DNA from: Armatimonadota bacterium
GTDB taxonomy: Bacteria > Sysuimicrobiota > Sysuimicrobiia > Sysuimicrobiales > Sysuimicrobiaceae
Direction of reading: 5' to 3'
NCBI GenBank assembly: GCA_025060455.1
Contig: JANXBY010000009.1
Span: 1-50,002 of the forward strand
DNA: 50,002 nt
The notes under the pieces were generated by a model. It did no database searches. It saw nothing but the letters and a program-made list of their open reading frames with translations, and was not told the origin of the DNA. The position numbers and the translations under genes were made by a program. Below, in pieces: positions 25,023 to 32,162 of this stretch. Each line of letters begins with the position of its first letter. The stretch's first letter is position 1.

Positions 25023-25387
25023 CCGGCCGGAAGGCGGCCGCAGACGCGGCCCGACAGGCGGGACTCCCGCCGGCCCGCCGGTGGCGGCTCCTCACTTTGG
25101 CCTGGATGGCCGTCACCGCGGTGGGAGGGCTGCTGCCGCCCCTGGGCCCGCACGGCTACCAGCCCGGCGGGCCTGCCTACCACTTCGTGGGCTTTTCGGT
25201 CCTCACGGTGCTGCTGTCGGCGACCCGGCCCCCAGTTCAGGCAGCGGCCCTGGCGTGGGCGTACGGGCTGCTGTTGGAGGGGGTCCAGTACTTCGTGCCC
25301 TACCGCGGCGCGGAGCTGGGGGACGTGGTCATGAATCTCGTGGCGGTGGTCTTGGGTGCGCTGGCGGCGCGGGGGGTAAGGGGGTAG
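25019..25387 (+). CDS. VanZ-like small membrane protein
   Basis: This 122-residue protein has about three hydrophobic segments: LTLAWMAVTAVGGLLPPLG, the segment from YHFVGFSVLTVLLSA, and the C-terminal VVMNLVAVVLGALAA. The pattern KxxHFxxFxxL...LLEGVQ.F.P.R..ELGDVVMN is the VanZ-like family signature. Function in the family is poorly defined; some members affect glycopeptide sensitivity or cell-envelope integrity. GTG 25019 overlaps glmM, so it is translated with the cell-wall precursor genes. Confidence 0.75.
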   Translation: MTGRKAAADAARQAGLPPARRWRLLTLAWMAVTAVGGLLPPLGPHGYQPGGPAYHFVGFSVLTVLLSATRPPVQAAALAWAYGLLLEGVQYFVPYRGAELGDVVMNLVAVVLGALAARGVRG

Positions 25388-25502
25388 TACGGTGGGCGTG
25401 GGCCAGTCGGCGCAGCCGGGCAGGCCGACCGGCGCTCGGAGCTTCGTTCTTGAGATCTCGCCGATCCGCCTTCCGGTCCGGGGGAATCCTCCGGCCGACC
25501 GG

Positions 25503-25531
25503 TTGCGCGAGCCCGGGCGGTCTGGTACACA
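25503..25531 (+). promoter_or_regulatory. Candidate promoter of the ribozyme-fbp-glmS transcript
   Basis: TTGCGC (25503-25508), a 17-bp spacer and TACACA (25526-25531) preceded by TG (extended -10, TGGTACACA). Transcription would begin near 25538, about 40 nt before the ribozyme cleavage site. The stretch 25388-25502 upstream shows nothing else I recognise. Confidence 0.45.
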
Positions 25532-25569
25532 ACAACCAGGCTTGGAAGAGGAGGTGGGAGGGGATCACC

Positions 25570-25752
25570 TGGGTTGAAGCGCCAGGGCCCGTGCGGCGTG
25601 CGCCGTACGGGTTGACGAGGCGGGGGATCTCGACGGGAGGCGTTGTCTCCTGCTCGGCGGGTGACCCCAGGCCCACGGCGGGCCTCCGGAAACCCATCCG
25701 GTGAGTAAAAGGCAGCTCACAAAGCTCGGGGGTAACCCCGGGACAAAAGGCT
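25570..25752 (+). ncRNA. glmS ribozyme: glmS ribozyme (glucosamine-6-phosphate-activated self-cleaving riboswitch)
   Basis: The RNA matches the glmS ribozyme by eye along its full length. The cleavage context A|GCGCC places the scissile bond between 25578 and 25579. A P1-like stem (CCCGTGCGG with CCGTACGGG) is followed by the near-invariant core GGTTGACGAGG (25610-25620), GGGGATCTCGA, and TCGGCGGGTGACCCC (25654-25668). The 3' part CTCGGGGGTAACCCCGGGAC followed by AAAAGG resembles the P4 region ending GAACAAAG in known examples. Glucosamine-6-phosphate acts as cofactor in this class; self-cleavage leaves a 5'-OH mRNA that is degraded. It lies 145 bp before fbp (25897), not directly before glmS (27068). 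With the promoter and the hairpin at 25843 it accounts for most of the 509-bp gene-free stretch 25388-25896. Confidence 0.93.
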
Positions 25753-25842
25753 GTCGGCCGGGCGTGCAACGAACCTGACCGCTGCGAGAGGCGTCCCACC
25801 TGTGCGCGGCGGTTCTCCCTCGGTAGAAAAGCGAGCCTGTGT

Positions 25843-25859
25843 CGCGGGCCGTGCCCGCG
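25843..25859 (+). other. Stem-loop between ribozyme and fbp
   Basis: CGCGGGC (25843-25849) and GCCCGCG (25853-25859) form a 7-bp GC stem with a CGT loop, 24 nt upstream of the AAGGAGG that serves fbp. No T-run follows, so it is not a standard terminator. It could stabilise or shape the mRNA left after ribozyme cleavage. Confidence 0.4.
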
Positions 25860-25896
25860 GCGCGCAAAACCTTTGTGTGCGGAAGGAGGGGACGGT

Positions 25897-27024
25897 ATGC
25901 GGACCACCCTGAGCGTCATCAAGGCGGACATCGGCAGCGTGGGCGGCCACACCCTACCCAGCCAGAAGGTTCTGGAGGTGGTGCGGGAGCGCGTGTTCGC
26001 GGAGCGCGGCCGCCTGCTGGTGGACGCGTACGTGGCCCACACGGGGGACGACGTGTGTCTGATCCTGTCGCACCGGCACGGGGTCGGCAACCCCGAGGTG
26101 CACGCGCTGGCGTGGGAGGCGTTCCGGGCGGGCGCGGAGGTGGCCAAGGGCCAGGGCCTGTACGGCGCCGGTCAGGACCTGTTGAAGGACGCCTTCTCCG
26201 GGAACATCCGGGGCCTGGGACCGGCGGCGGCGGAGATGGAGTTCGAGGAGCGCCCCAACGAGGCGGTGGTGGTGTTCGCCGCGGACAAGACCGAACCCGG
26301 TGCTTTCAACCTGCCCCTGTACCTGGCGTTCGCGGATCCCATGTACTGCTCCGGCCTTCTGCTGTCCCCGGAACTCCAGCAGGGGTTCCGGTTCCGGATC
26401 ATGGACGTGGAGTACACGGAGGGCGACCGCGTCATCACCCTGGACGCGCCGGAGCGCCTGTACGACATCGCCGCCCTGCTCCGGGACACGCACCGCTACG
26501 TGATCGAGTCCATCTGGTCCCGGAAATACCCCAACGAGCAGGCCGCCGCGGTGTCCACCACGCGGCTGCGCAACATCGCGGGCCGGTATGTGGGCAAGGA
26601 CGACCCCGTGGCGCTGGTGCGGGTGCAGAAGATCTTCCCCGCCACGGAGGAGTTCGGCCCGCCCTTCGCTCTGGCTCCCTTTGTGGCCGGGGACACCCGC
26701 GGCAGCCACAACATGCCCCTGATGCCGGTGCCCATCAACACCCCGGCGAGCACCTTCTTCTGTGTCCCCATGGTCTCGGGCCTGGCGTTCTCGGTCCACG
26801 AGGGCAAGTTCACGGAGCCCACGGACCTGTTCGCGGACCCCTTCTGGACCCGGGTGCGGGAGCAGGCAGCCGCCAAAGCCCTGGAGATGCGCAGGCAAGG
26901 GTTCTTCGGGCCCGCCATGCTGCCCATGTCCGAGCTGGAGTACACGGGGATCGTGATGCGCCTGGAAGCCCTTGAGAAGGAGTTCGTGGTGACCCGGGAG
27001 GCGGAGCCGGCGCCGGCCGGTTAA
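25897..27024 (+). CDS. fbp: Fructose-1,6-bisphosphate aldolase/phosphatase (class V FBPase, archaeal type)
   Basis: This 375-residue bifunctional enzyme condenses DHAP and glyceraldehyde-3-phosphate to FBP and dephosphorylates it to fructose-6-phosphate, making gluconeogenesis one-directional. The family N-terminus TLSVIKADIGSVGGH is clear, with metal-binding HTGDD and LSHRHG. RYVGKDDP supplies the Tyr/Lys pair (Tyr231, Lys234) at the YxxK spacing of the Schiff-base lysine in archaeal FBPA/P. PINTPASTFFCVPM and a normal length complete the match. ATG 25897 follows AAGGAGG at 7 nt. The family is typical of Archaea and deep-branching thermophilic bacteria. Its product is a GlmS substrate, and glmS follows 43 bp downstream, under the same upstream ribozyme. 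Confidence 0.95.
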   Translation: MRTTLSVIKADIGSVGGHTLPSQKVLEVVRERVFAERGRLLVDAYVAHTGDDVCLILSHRHGVGNPEVHALAWEAFRAGAEVAKGQGLYGAGQDLLKDAFSGNIRGLGPAAAEMEFEERPNEAVVVFAADKTEPGAFNLPLYLAFADPMYCSGLLLSPELQQGFRFRIMDVEYTEGDRVITLDAPERLYDIAALLRDTHRYVIESIWSRKYPNEQAAAVSTTRLRNIAGRYVGKDDPVALVRVQKIFPATEEFGPPFALAPFVAGDTRGSHNMPLMPVPINTPASTFFCVPMVSGLAFSVHEGKFTEPTDLFADPFWTRVREQAAAKALEMRRQGFFGPAMLPMSELEYTGIVMRLEALEKEFVVTREAEPAPAG

Positions 27025-27067
27025 GAGGGGGACGGCGCCGGTCCACCGGCGACCGCGGGAGGCGAGG

Positions 27068-28894
27068 ATGTGCGGGATCATGGGCTACGTGGGCTACCGG
27101 GCCGCCCTCCCAGTGCTGCTGGACGGCCTGAGCCGGCTGGAGTATCGGGGCTACGACTCCGCGGGGGTGGCGGTGGCCCACAACGGCACGGTGCGCGTGC
27201 GGAAGGCCGCGGGCAAACTGTCGCGGCTGCGGGAGATGCTGGAACGCGACCCCCTCCCGGGCACGGTGGGGATCGGCCACACCCGGTGGGCGACCCACGG
27301 CCAGCCCACGGACACCAATGCACACCCGCACACCGACGAGTCCGGCCGCTTCGTGGTGATCCACAACGGCATCATTGAGAACTTCCTGCCGCTGCGGGAA
27401 GAGCTCACCGCCCGCGGCCACCGCCTCCGGTCAGACACCGACACCGAGCTGTTGGCGCACCTGATCGAGGAGGAGTACCGAGGCGACCTAGTGGAGGCCA
27501 CCCGGAGGGCGGTGCGGCGGGCCTCGGGGGCGTATGCGCTGGTCGTCCTGTGCGCCCACGAGCCAGACCAGATCGTGGCGGTGCGCATGATCAGCCCCCT
27601 GGTGGTGGGCTTCGGTGAGGGGGAGATGCTCCTGGCCTCCGACATCCCGGCGCTGCTTCCGTACACCCGGGACGTGCTGGTGGTGGATGACGGCGAGCTC
27701 GTGGTGCTGACGCGGGAGGGGGCCCGGCTCGAGACGCTGGAGGGGGCAGGGGTCCACCGCGGACGGCTGCACGTCACGTGGACCGCGGAGCAGGCGGAGC
27801 GGGGAGGCTTCCCCCACTTCATGCTGAAGGAGATCTACGAGCAGCCCCGCGCCCTGCAGGAGACCCTCATGGGCCGGCTGGACGGGGACGGCCCGGTGGT
27901 CCTGGAGGACGTGCACTTCGACGGCTCCTTCGCCCGGGCGCTGGAGAAGATCTGGATCACGGGCTGCGGGACCGCGTACCATGCGGGGCTGGTGGGCCGG
28001 TACCTGTTCGAGCGGCTGCTGCGGGTGCCCACGGAGGTGGACCACGCCCACGAGCTGCGTTACCGGGACCCTCTGGTGCGGGCGGGCGACCTGGTGGTGG
28101 CCATCAGCCAGTCCGGGGAGACCGCCGACACCCTGGCGGCCTCGCGACTCTGCCGATCCCGGGGTGCCCGCGTGCTGGCGGTGACCAACGTGGTGGGGAG
28201 CACCCTGAGCCGCGAGGCGGACGACGTTCTGTACACCCGGGCGGGCCCTGAGATCGCGGTGGCGTCCACCAAGGCGTACCTCGCCATGCTGGTGGGGCAG
28301 GTCCTGCTGGCCCTTCACCTCGGATCGCTGCAGGGCAGCCTGGCCCCGGAGCGCGCGCGGCAGCTGGTGGACGAGCTGGCGGCCCTGCCCCGGAAGGTGC
28401 AGGAGGTGCTGAACAACCCCGCTCCCGTGGAGGCACTGGCCCGGGAGGTGGCGGACAGCGAGCACATGTACTTTATCGGCCGGGGGCTGGACTACGCGGT
28501 GGCCATGGAGGGGTCGCTGAAGCTGAAGGAGATCTCGTACGTGCACTCCGAGGCCATGCCCGCGGGCGAGCTGAAGCACGGAACCCTGGCGCTGGTGACC
28601 CCTGGGACGCCGGTGGTGGTGGTGCTGACCCAGGGCCACGTGTACGAAAAGACCGTATCCGGTCTGCAGGAGGTCAGGGCCCGGGGTGCCCGGGTGGTGG
28701 CGGTGGCCTATGAGGACGACCACGAGATCTCCAAACTGGCTGACCGGGTGCTGCGGATCCCCCGCACGGACGACCTGCTGAGCCCTGTGGTGGCGGCCGT
28801 CCCCCTGCAGCTCCTGGCGTACTGGGTGGCGCGGGAGAGGGGGCACGACATCGACCAACCGCGAAACCTGGCCAAGAGCGTGACCGTGGAGTAG
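27068..28894 (+). CDS. glmS: Glutamine--fructose-6-phosphate aminotransferase (isomerizing)
   Basis: GlmS makes glucosamine-6-phosphate from fructose-6-phosphate and glutamine, the first step of UDP-GlcNAc synthesis. At 608 residues it has Cys2 (CGIMGYVGY) as the glutaminase nucleophile and the GHTRWATHGQPTDTNAHPH glutamine-site block. Two SIS isomerase domains follow (WITGCGTAYHAG, ISQSGETADTLA, and GRGLDYAVAMEGSLKLKEIS), ending in DQPRNLAKSVTVE. ATG 27068 follows GGGAGGCGAGG. The 43-bp gap after fbp has no room for a ribozyme, so regulation by GlcN6P must act from the element at 25570. Confidence 0.97.
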   Translation: MCGIMGYVGYRAALPVLLDGLSRLEYRGYDSAGVAVAHNGTVRVRKAAGKLSRLREMLERDPLPGTVGIGHTRWATHGQPTDTNAHPHTDESGRFVVIHNGIIENFLPLREELTARGHRLRSDTDTELLAHLIEEEYRGDLVEATRRAVRRASGAYALVVLCAHEPDQIVAVRMISPLVVGFGEGEMLLASDIPALLPYTRDVLVVDDGELVVLTREGARLETLEGAGVHRGRLHVTWTAEQAERGGFPHFMLKEIYEQPRALQETLMGRLDGDGPVVLEDVHFDGSFARALEKIWITGCGTAYHAGLVGRYLFERLLRVPTEVDHAHELRYRDPLVRAGDLVVAISQSGETADTLAASRLCRSRGARVLAVTNVVGSTLSREADDVLYTRAGPEIAVASTKAYLAMLVGQVLLALHLGSLQGSLAPERARQLVDELAALPRKVQEVLNNPAPVEALAREVADSEHMYFIGRGLDYAVAMEGSLKLKEISYVHSEAMPAGELKHGTLALVTPGTPVVVVLTQGHVYEKTVSGLQEVRARGARVVAVAYEDDHEISKLADRVLRIPRTDDLLSPVVAAVPLQLLAYWVARERGHDIDQPRNLAKSVTVE

Positions 28895-28932
28895 CGGGAA
28901 TCCGCGGGGCCGGTGCCGAACCGTACCAGCCG

Positions 28933-29112
28933 GTGGGCGGCTCCCAGGACCGCGCCTTGCTGGATCTCCTGGCCTGCCCCGCCTGCCGGGGCCGGCTGTC
29001 CGAGGAGGACGACCGCCTAGTTTGCTGTTCCTGCGGGCGGCGTTACCCCGTGCGGGAAGGTATCCCCGTCCTACTGGTGGAGGAGGCAGAGCGCCCGGAG
29101 GGAGCCACGTAA
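28933..29112 (+). CDS. Trm112-like (UPF0434/YcaR-type) small zinc-binding protein
   Basis: This 59-residue protein reads as LLDLLACPACRGRL, then a CCSCGRRYPVREGIPVLLVEEA tail, the pattern of the Trm112p/YcaR family. CPAC and CSCG supply four Cys that could hold a zinc ion. The start is GTG 28933, or the in-frame TTG 28957; neither has a strong ribosome-binding site. The stop TAA at 29110-29112 directly abuts the acpS GTG. In bacteria these peptides are often small companions of envelope or methyltransferase genes, and the exact role is unknown. Confidence 0.78.
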   Translation: MGGSQDRALLDLLACPACRGRLSEEDDRLVCCSCGRRYPVREGIPVLLVEEAERPEGAT

Positions 29113-29505
29113 GTGGTGCTGGGAGTGGGTGTGGACGTGGTGGAGGTAGCACGGGTCCGGCGGGCAGTGCAGCGCTGGGGCCAGGCGTTCCTGGCTCGCG
29201 TGTTCACGTCCGGGGAGCTGCAGCACGCGACCGCCCGGGACGGGCCGGTGCGGCTGGCGGCCCGGTTTGCGGCCAAGGAGGCGGTGATGAAGGCGCTGGG
29301 CTGCGGGTGGGGCCGCGTTCGGTTCCGGGACATCGAGATCCTCCGGGACCCCTCGGGCCGGCCGCACGCGCGGCTGTACGGGGAGGCGGCCCGGGTGGCG
29401 GAGCGGTTGGGCGTGGTGGCGGTGCACGTGTCCCTCTCGCACGCGCGGGAGTACGCGGTGGCGGTGGCGGTGGCGGAGGGGCGGCGTGAAGCTGGTGACC
29501 GCTAG
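29113..29505 (+). CDS. acpS: Holo-[acyl-carrier-protein] synthase
   Basis: AcpS transfers 4'-phosphopantetheine from CoA to acyl carrier protein. The 130-residue protein has GVGVDVVEVARVR at the N-terminus (Mg2+ Asp), RLAARFAAKEAVMKALG (catalytic Glu and Lys) and VHVSLSHAREYAVAVAV. GTG 29113 follows GGAGGGAG. It overlaps nnr by 20 bp; the acpS-nnr-alr order is common in Bacillota and relatives. Confidence 0.94.
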   Translation: MVLGVGVDVVEVARVRRAVQRWGQAFLARVFTSGELQHATARDGPVRLAARFAAKEAVMKALGCGWGRVRFRDIEILRDPSGRPHARLYGEAARVAERLGVVAVHVSLSHAREYAVAVAVAEGRREAGDR

Positions 29506-31081
29506 CGAAATACGGGAGCTGGAGCGCCGGGCGGTGCAGGAGGCAGGCCTGCCCACGCTGCTGCTGATGGAACACGCCGGCCGTGCGGTGGCCCAGGTGG
29601 TGTGGAAGCTGGTGCGGGAGCGGGGCGGCAGCCGCGTGGCGGTGGTGTGCGGGAAGGGCAACAACGGCGGCGACGGGATGTGCGCAGCCCGCCACCTGGC
29701 CAACGCGGGGCTCTCCGTACGGGTGTACCTGCTGGCCCGGGACCAGGACGTGGAGGGTGACGCGGCCACCAACCTGCGGGCGTTGCGGGCGGCGGGGGTG
29801 GAGGTGGACAACGTGGTGGGCGCGGTGGACACCGCCCTCAAAGCGGTGGGAGCGGCAGCCGACCTGGTCGTGGACGCGATCTTCGGAACGGGCTTCCGGG
29901 GCTCTCCCATGGGCCTCGCGGCGCGCGCCATCGAAGCCATCAACGAGGCCCAGAAGCCTGTGGTGGCGGTGGACGTGCCCTCCGGCCTGGACGCGGACAC
30001 AGGGAAGGTGGAAGGGCCGTGCGTGCGGGCGCACGTGACCGTCACCATGGGGTTGCCGAAGGTGGGCCTGCTGGTCTACCCGGGGGCCAGCTACTGCGGG
30101 GAGGTGGTGGTGGCCGACCTGGGGCTTCCCCGCAAGCTGGTCCTGGACGCCGCCTTTCTCCTCACGGAGGTGGCCACCGCGTTCCAGGTGGCCCGGCTGC
30201 TGCCGCCTCGGGCGCCGGACACCCACAAGGGCACCTACGGCCGCGTGCTGGTCGTGGCCGGGTCTGCCCGGTTCCCCGGCGCGCCCAAGCTGGCCGCTTT
30301 GGGAGCGCTGCGGTGCGGGGCCGGGCTGGTGCGGCTGCTGGTGCCCGAGTGCATCTTCCCCGCGGCGGCCGCGTCTGCCCTGGAGTTCATGCCGGCAGCG
30401 CTGCCGGACTCCCACGGGGCGCTGGACAGCTCCGCGGTGGATCCCCTTATGGAGTTCGCCCAGGACGCGGACGTGGTGGCTGTGGGCCCGGGGCTCACCA
30501 CCGCGGAGGGTGTGCGCGATGTGGTGCGGGCGGTGCTGGAGAGGTGTGACCGCCCGCTGGTGCTGGACGCGGACGCCCTGAACGTGTTGGCGGGCCAGCT
30601 CACTCTGCTGCGGAACGCGCGGGCGCCGGTGGTGATCACACCCCACCCCGGGGAACTGGCCCGCCTGCTGGGGATCTCCACCCCCGAAGTCCAGCGGGCG
30701 CGGCTGGAGGTGGCACGCTCCGCTGCGCGGCTCACGGGGGCGGTCACGTTGCTGAAGGGCGCCCGCACGGTGGTGGCCTCGCCCGAGGGACGGGTGGTGG
30801 TGAACCCCACGGGCAACCCGGGCATGGCTTCGGGCGGGATGGGTGACGTGCTGACGGGTGCGGTGGCGGCGCTGCTGGCCCAGGGGCTGGTGCCCTTCGA
30901 CGCCGCGTGGGTGGCCGCGTACCTGCACGGGCTGGCCGCGGACCTGGTGGCGCAGGAGCGGGGTGACCGGGGACTCCTGGCGCACGACGTGGCGGACCGG
31001 ATGCCTGAAGCCGCATACCGGGTACGCGCGGGGCAGGTGAAGGAGCCCTTTTCCTACCTCCATGCGGCCAGCCTGGGTTGA
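29486..31081 (+). CDS. nnr: Bifunctional NAD(P)H-hydrate epimerase / ADP-dependent dehydratase
   Basis: This 531-residue metabolite-repair enzyme rescues damaged NAD(P)HX. The N-terminal YjeF_N epimerase domain (about 1-215) has CGKGNNGGDGMCAARHL, DAIFGTGF and VDVPSGLDADTG. The C-terminal ribokinase-like dehydratase (about 235-515) has HKGTYGRVLVVAGS, AVGPGLT, VITPHPGELARLLG and the phosphate-binding GNPGMASGGMGDVLTG. The start is GTG 29486 inside acpS. The last 20 bp overlap alr. Confidence 0.94.
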   Translation: MKLVTASEIRELERRAVQEAGLPTLLLMEHAGRAVAQVVWKLVRERGGSRVAVVCGKGNNGGDGMCAARHLANAGLSVRVYLLARDQDVEGDAATNLRALRAAGVEVDNVVGAVDTALKAVGAAADLVVDAIFGTGFRGSPMGLAARAIEAINEAQKPVVAVDVPSGLDADTGKVEGPCVRAHVTVTMGLPKVGLLVYPGASYCGEVVVADLGLPRKLVLDAAFLLTEVATAFQVARLLPPRAPDTHKGTYGRVLVVAGSARFPGAPKLAALGALRCGAGLVRLLVPECIFPAAAASALEFMPAALPDSHGALDSSAVDPLMEFAQDADVVAVGPGLTTAEGVRDVVRAVLERCDRPLVLDADALNVLAGQLTLLRNARAPVVITPHPGELARLLGISTPEVQRARLEVARSAARLTGAVTLLKGARTVVASPEGRVVVNPTGNPGMASGGMGDVLTGAVAALLAQGLVPFDAAWVAAYLHGLAADLVAQERGDRGLLAHDVADRMPEAAYRVRAGQVKEPFSYLHAASLG

Positions 31082-32162
31082 AGTGGACCTGGACGCCGTC
31101 CGGTCCAACGTCCGCGCCACGCTGGGCGTGCTGCGGAGGTCCACCCAGCTGATGGCCGTGGTGAAGGCGGACGGGTACGGACACGGCGCAGTACCGGTGG
31201 CCCGCGCGGCGCTGGAGGCGGGGGCCAGCTGGCTGGGAGTCGCGCTGCCCGAAGAGGCCCTGCAGCTGCGCGCGGCCGGGGTGGAAGCACCGTTGCTGGT
31301 TTTTGGCTACTGCAGCCCGGAGGCGGTCGCCGAAGGCGCCGCTCAGCGGGTGTCGTTCACGGTGTTTTCCGGGGAGAGCCTGCGGGCGGTGGTGGAAGCC
31401 TCCCGGCGGTCCCCCGTGGGTGTGGCGGTGCATCTCAAGGTGGACACGGGGATGACCCGGGTGGGATTCACCCCCGAGGAGGTGCCGGAGGTGGCAGACC
31501 GCATCGCGGACGCGCCCGGACTGCACCTGGAGGGCGTGTACACCCACTTCGCGTGCGCGGACACCGACCGCACCTTCACGGAGCTGCAGCTGCAGCGGTT
31601 TCTGGAGGTGGTGGAGGTGCTGCGGGGCCGGGGACACCATGTGCCGTTTCTGCACGCGGCCAACAGCGCCGCCACCTTCGCGGTGCGGGAAGCCCATCTG
31701 GACCTGGTGCGCGTGGGGATTGCCCTGTACGGCCTGCCCTGCGGGGTCCCCACGCCCGAGCTGCACCCTGCCATGCGGGTGGTGGCCCGCGCGGTGCAGG
31801 TGCGCCGGGTCCCCGAGGGAACCCCCGTGAGCTACGGCGCCAGCTACAGGACCACGCGGCCGACCACCATCGTCACGGTCCCCGTGGGCTACGGGGACGG
31901 CATCCCGCGCAGCCTCTCCAACCGTGGGTTCGCCGCGGTGCGGGGACACCGCGTTCCGTACGCGGGGGCGGTGTGCATGGACTTCCTCATGCTGGACGCG
32001 GGCGACGGGGAGGTGGCGGAGGGGGAGACGGTGGAGCTGCTCGGCCCTGCGGTGCCCGCGGAGGAGCTGGCGCGCCGGTGCGGCACGATCCCGTACGAGA
32101 TCGTGACCCGCATCGGTCCGCGGCTGCCGCGGGTGTACCGCGGCAGCTCTCCGCAGAGCTGA
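31062..32162 (+). CDS. alr: Alanine racemase (PLP-dependent)
   Basis: Alanine racemase of 366 residues supplies D-alanine for peptidoglycan. VVKADGYGHGAV contains the PLP Lys (about 35); LKVDTGMTRVGF, YTHFACAD, the SYGASYRT catalytic Tyr near residue 260, VGYGDGIPR and VCMDFLMLD follow in the usual order. ATG 31062 overlaps nnr. Together with glmS and glmM it adds a cell-wall theme to this part of the window. Confidence 0.95.
   Translation: MRPAWVEVDLDAVRSNVRATLGVLRRSTQLMAVVKADGYGHGAVPVARAALEAGASWLGVALPEEALQLRAAGVEAPLLVFGYCSPEAVAEGAAQRVSFTVFSGESLRAVVEASRRSPVGVAVHLKVDTGMTRVGFTPEEVPEVADRIADAPGLHLEGVYTHFACADTDRTFTELQLQRFLEVVEVLRGRGHHVPFLHAANSAATFAVREAHLDLVRVGIALYGLPCGVPTPELHPAMRVVARAVQVRRVPEGTPVSYGASYRTTRPTTIVTVPVGYGDGIPRSLSNRGFAAVRGHRVPYAGAVCMDFLMLDAGDGEVAEGETVELLGPAVPAEELARRCGTIPYEIVTRIGPRLPRVYRGSSPQS

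Noticed and set aside
27025-27067. A second ribozyme or riboswitch directly before glmS
   Set aside because: Only 43 bp separate fbp and glmS, too short for a glmS ribozyme; it holds just a ribosome-binding site.
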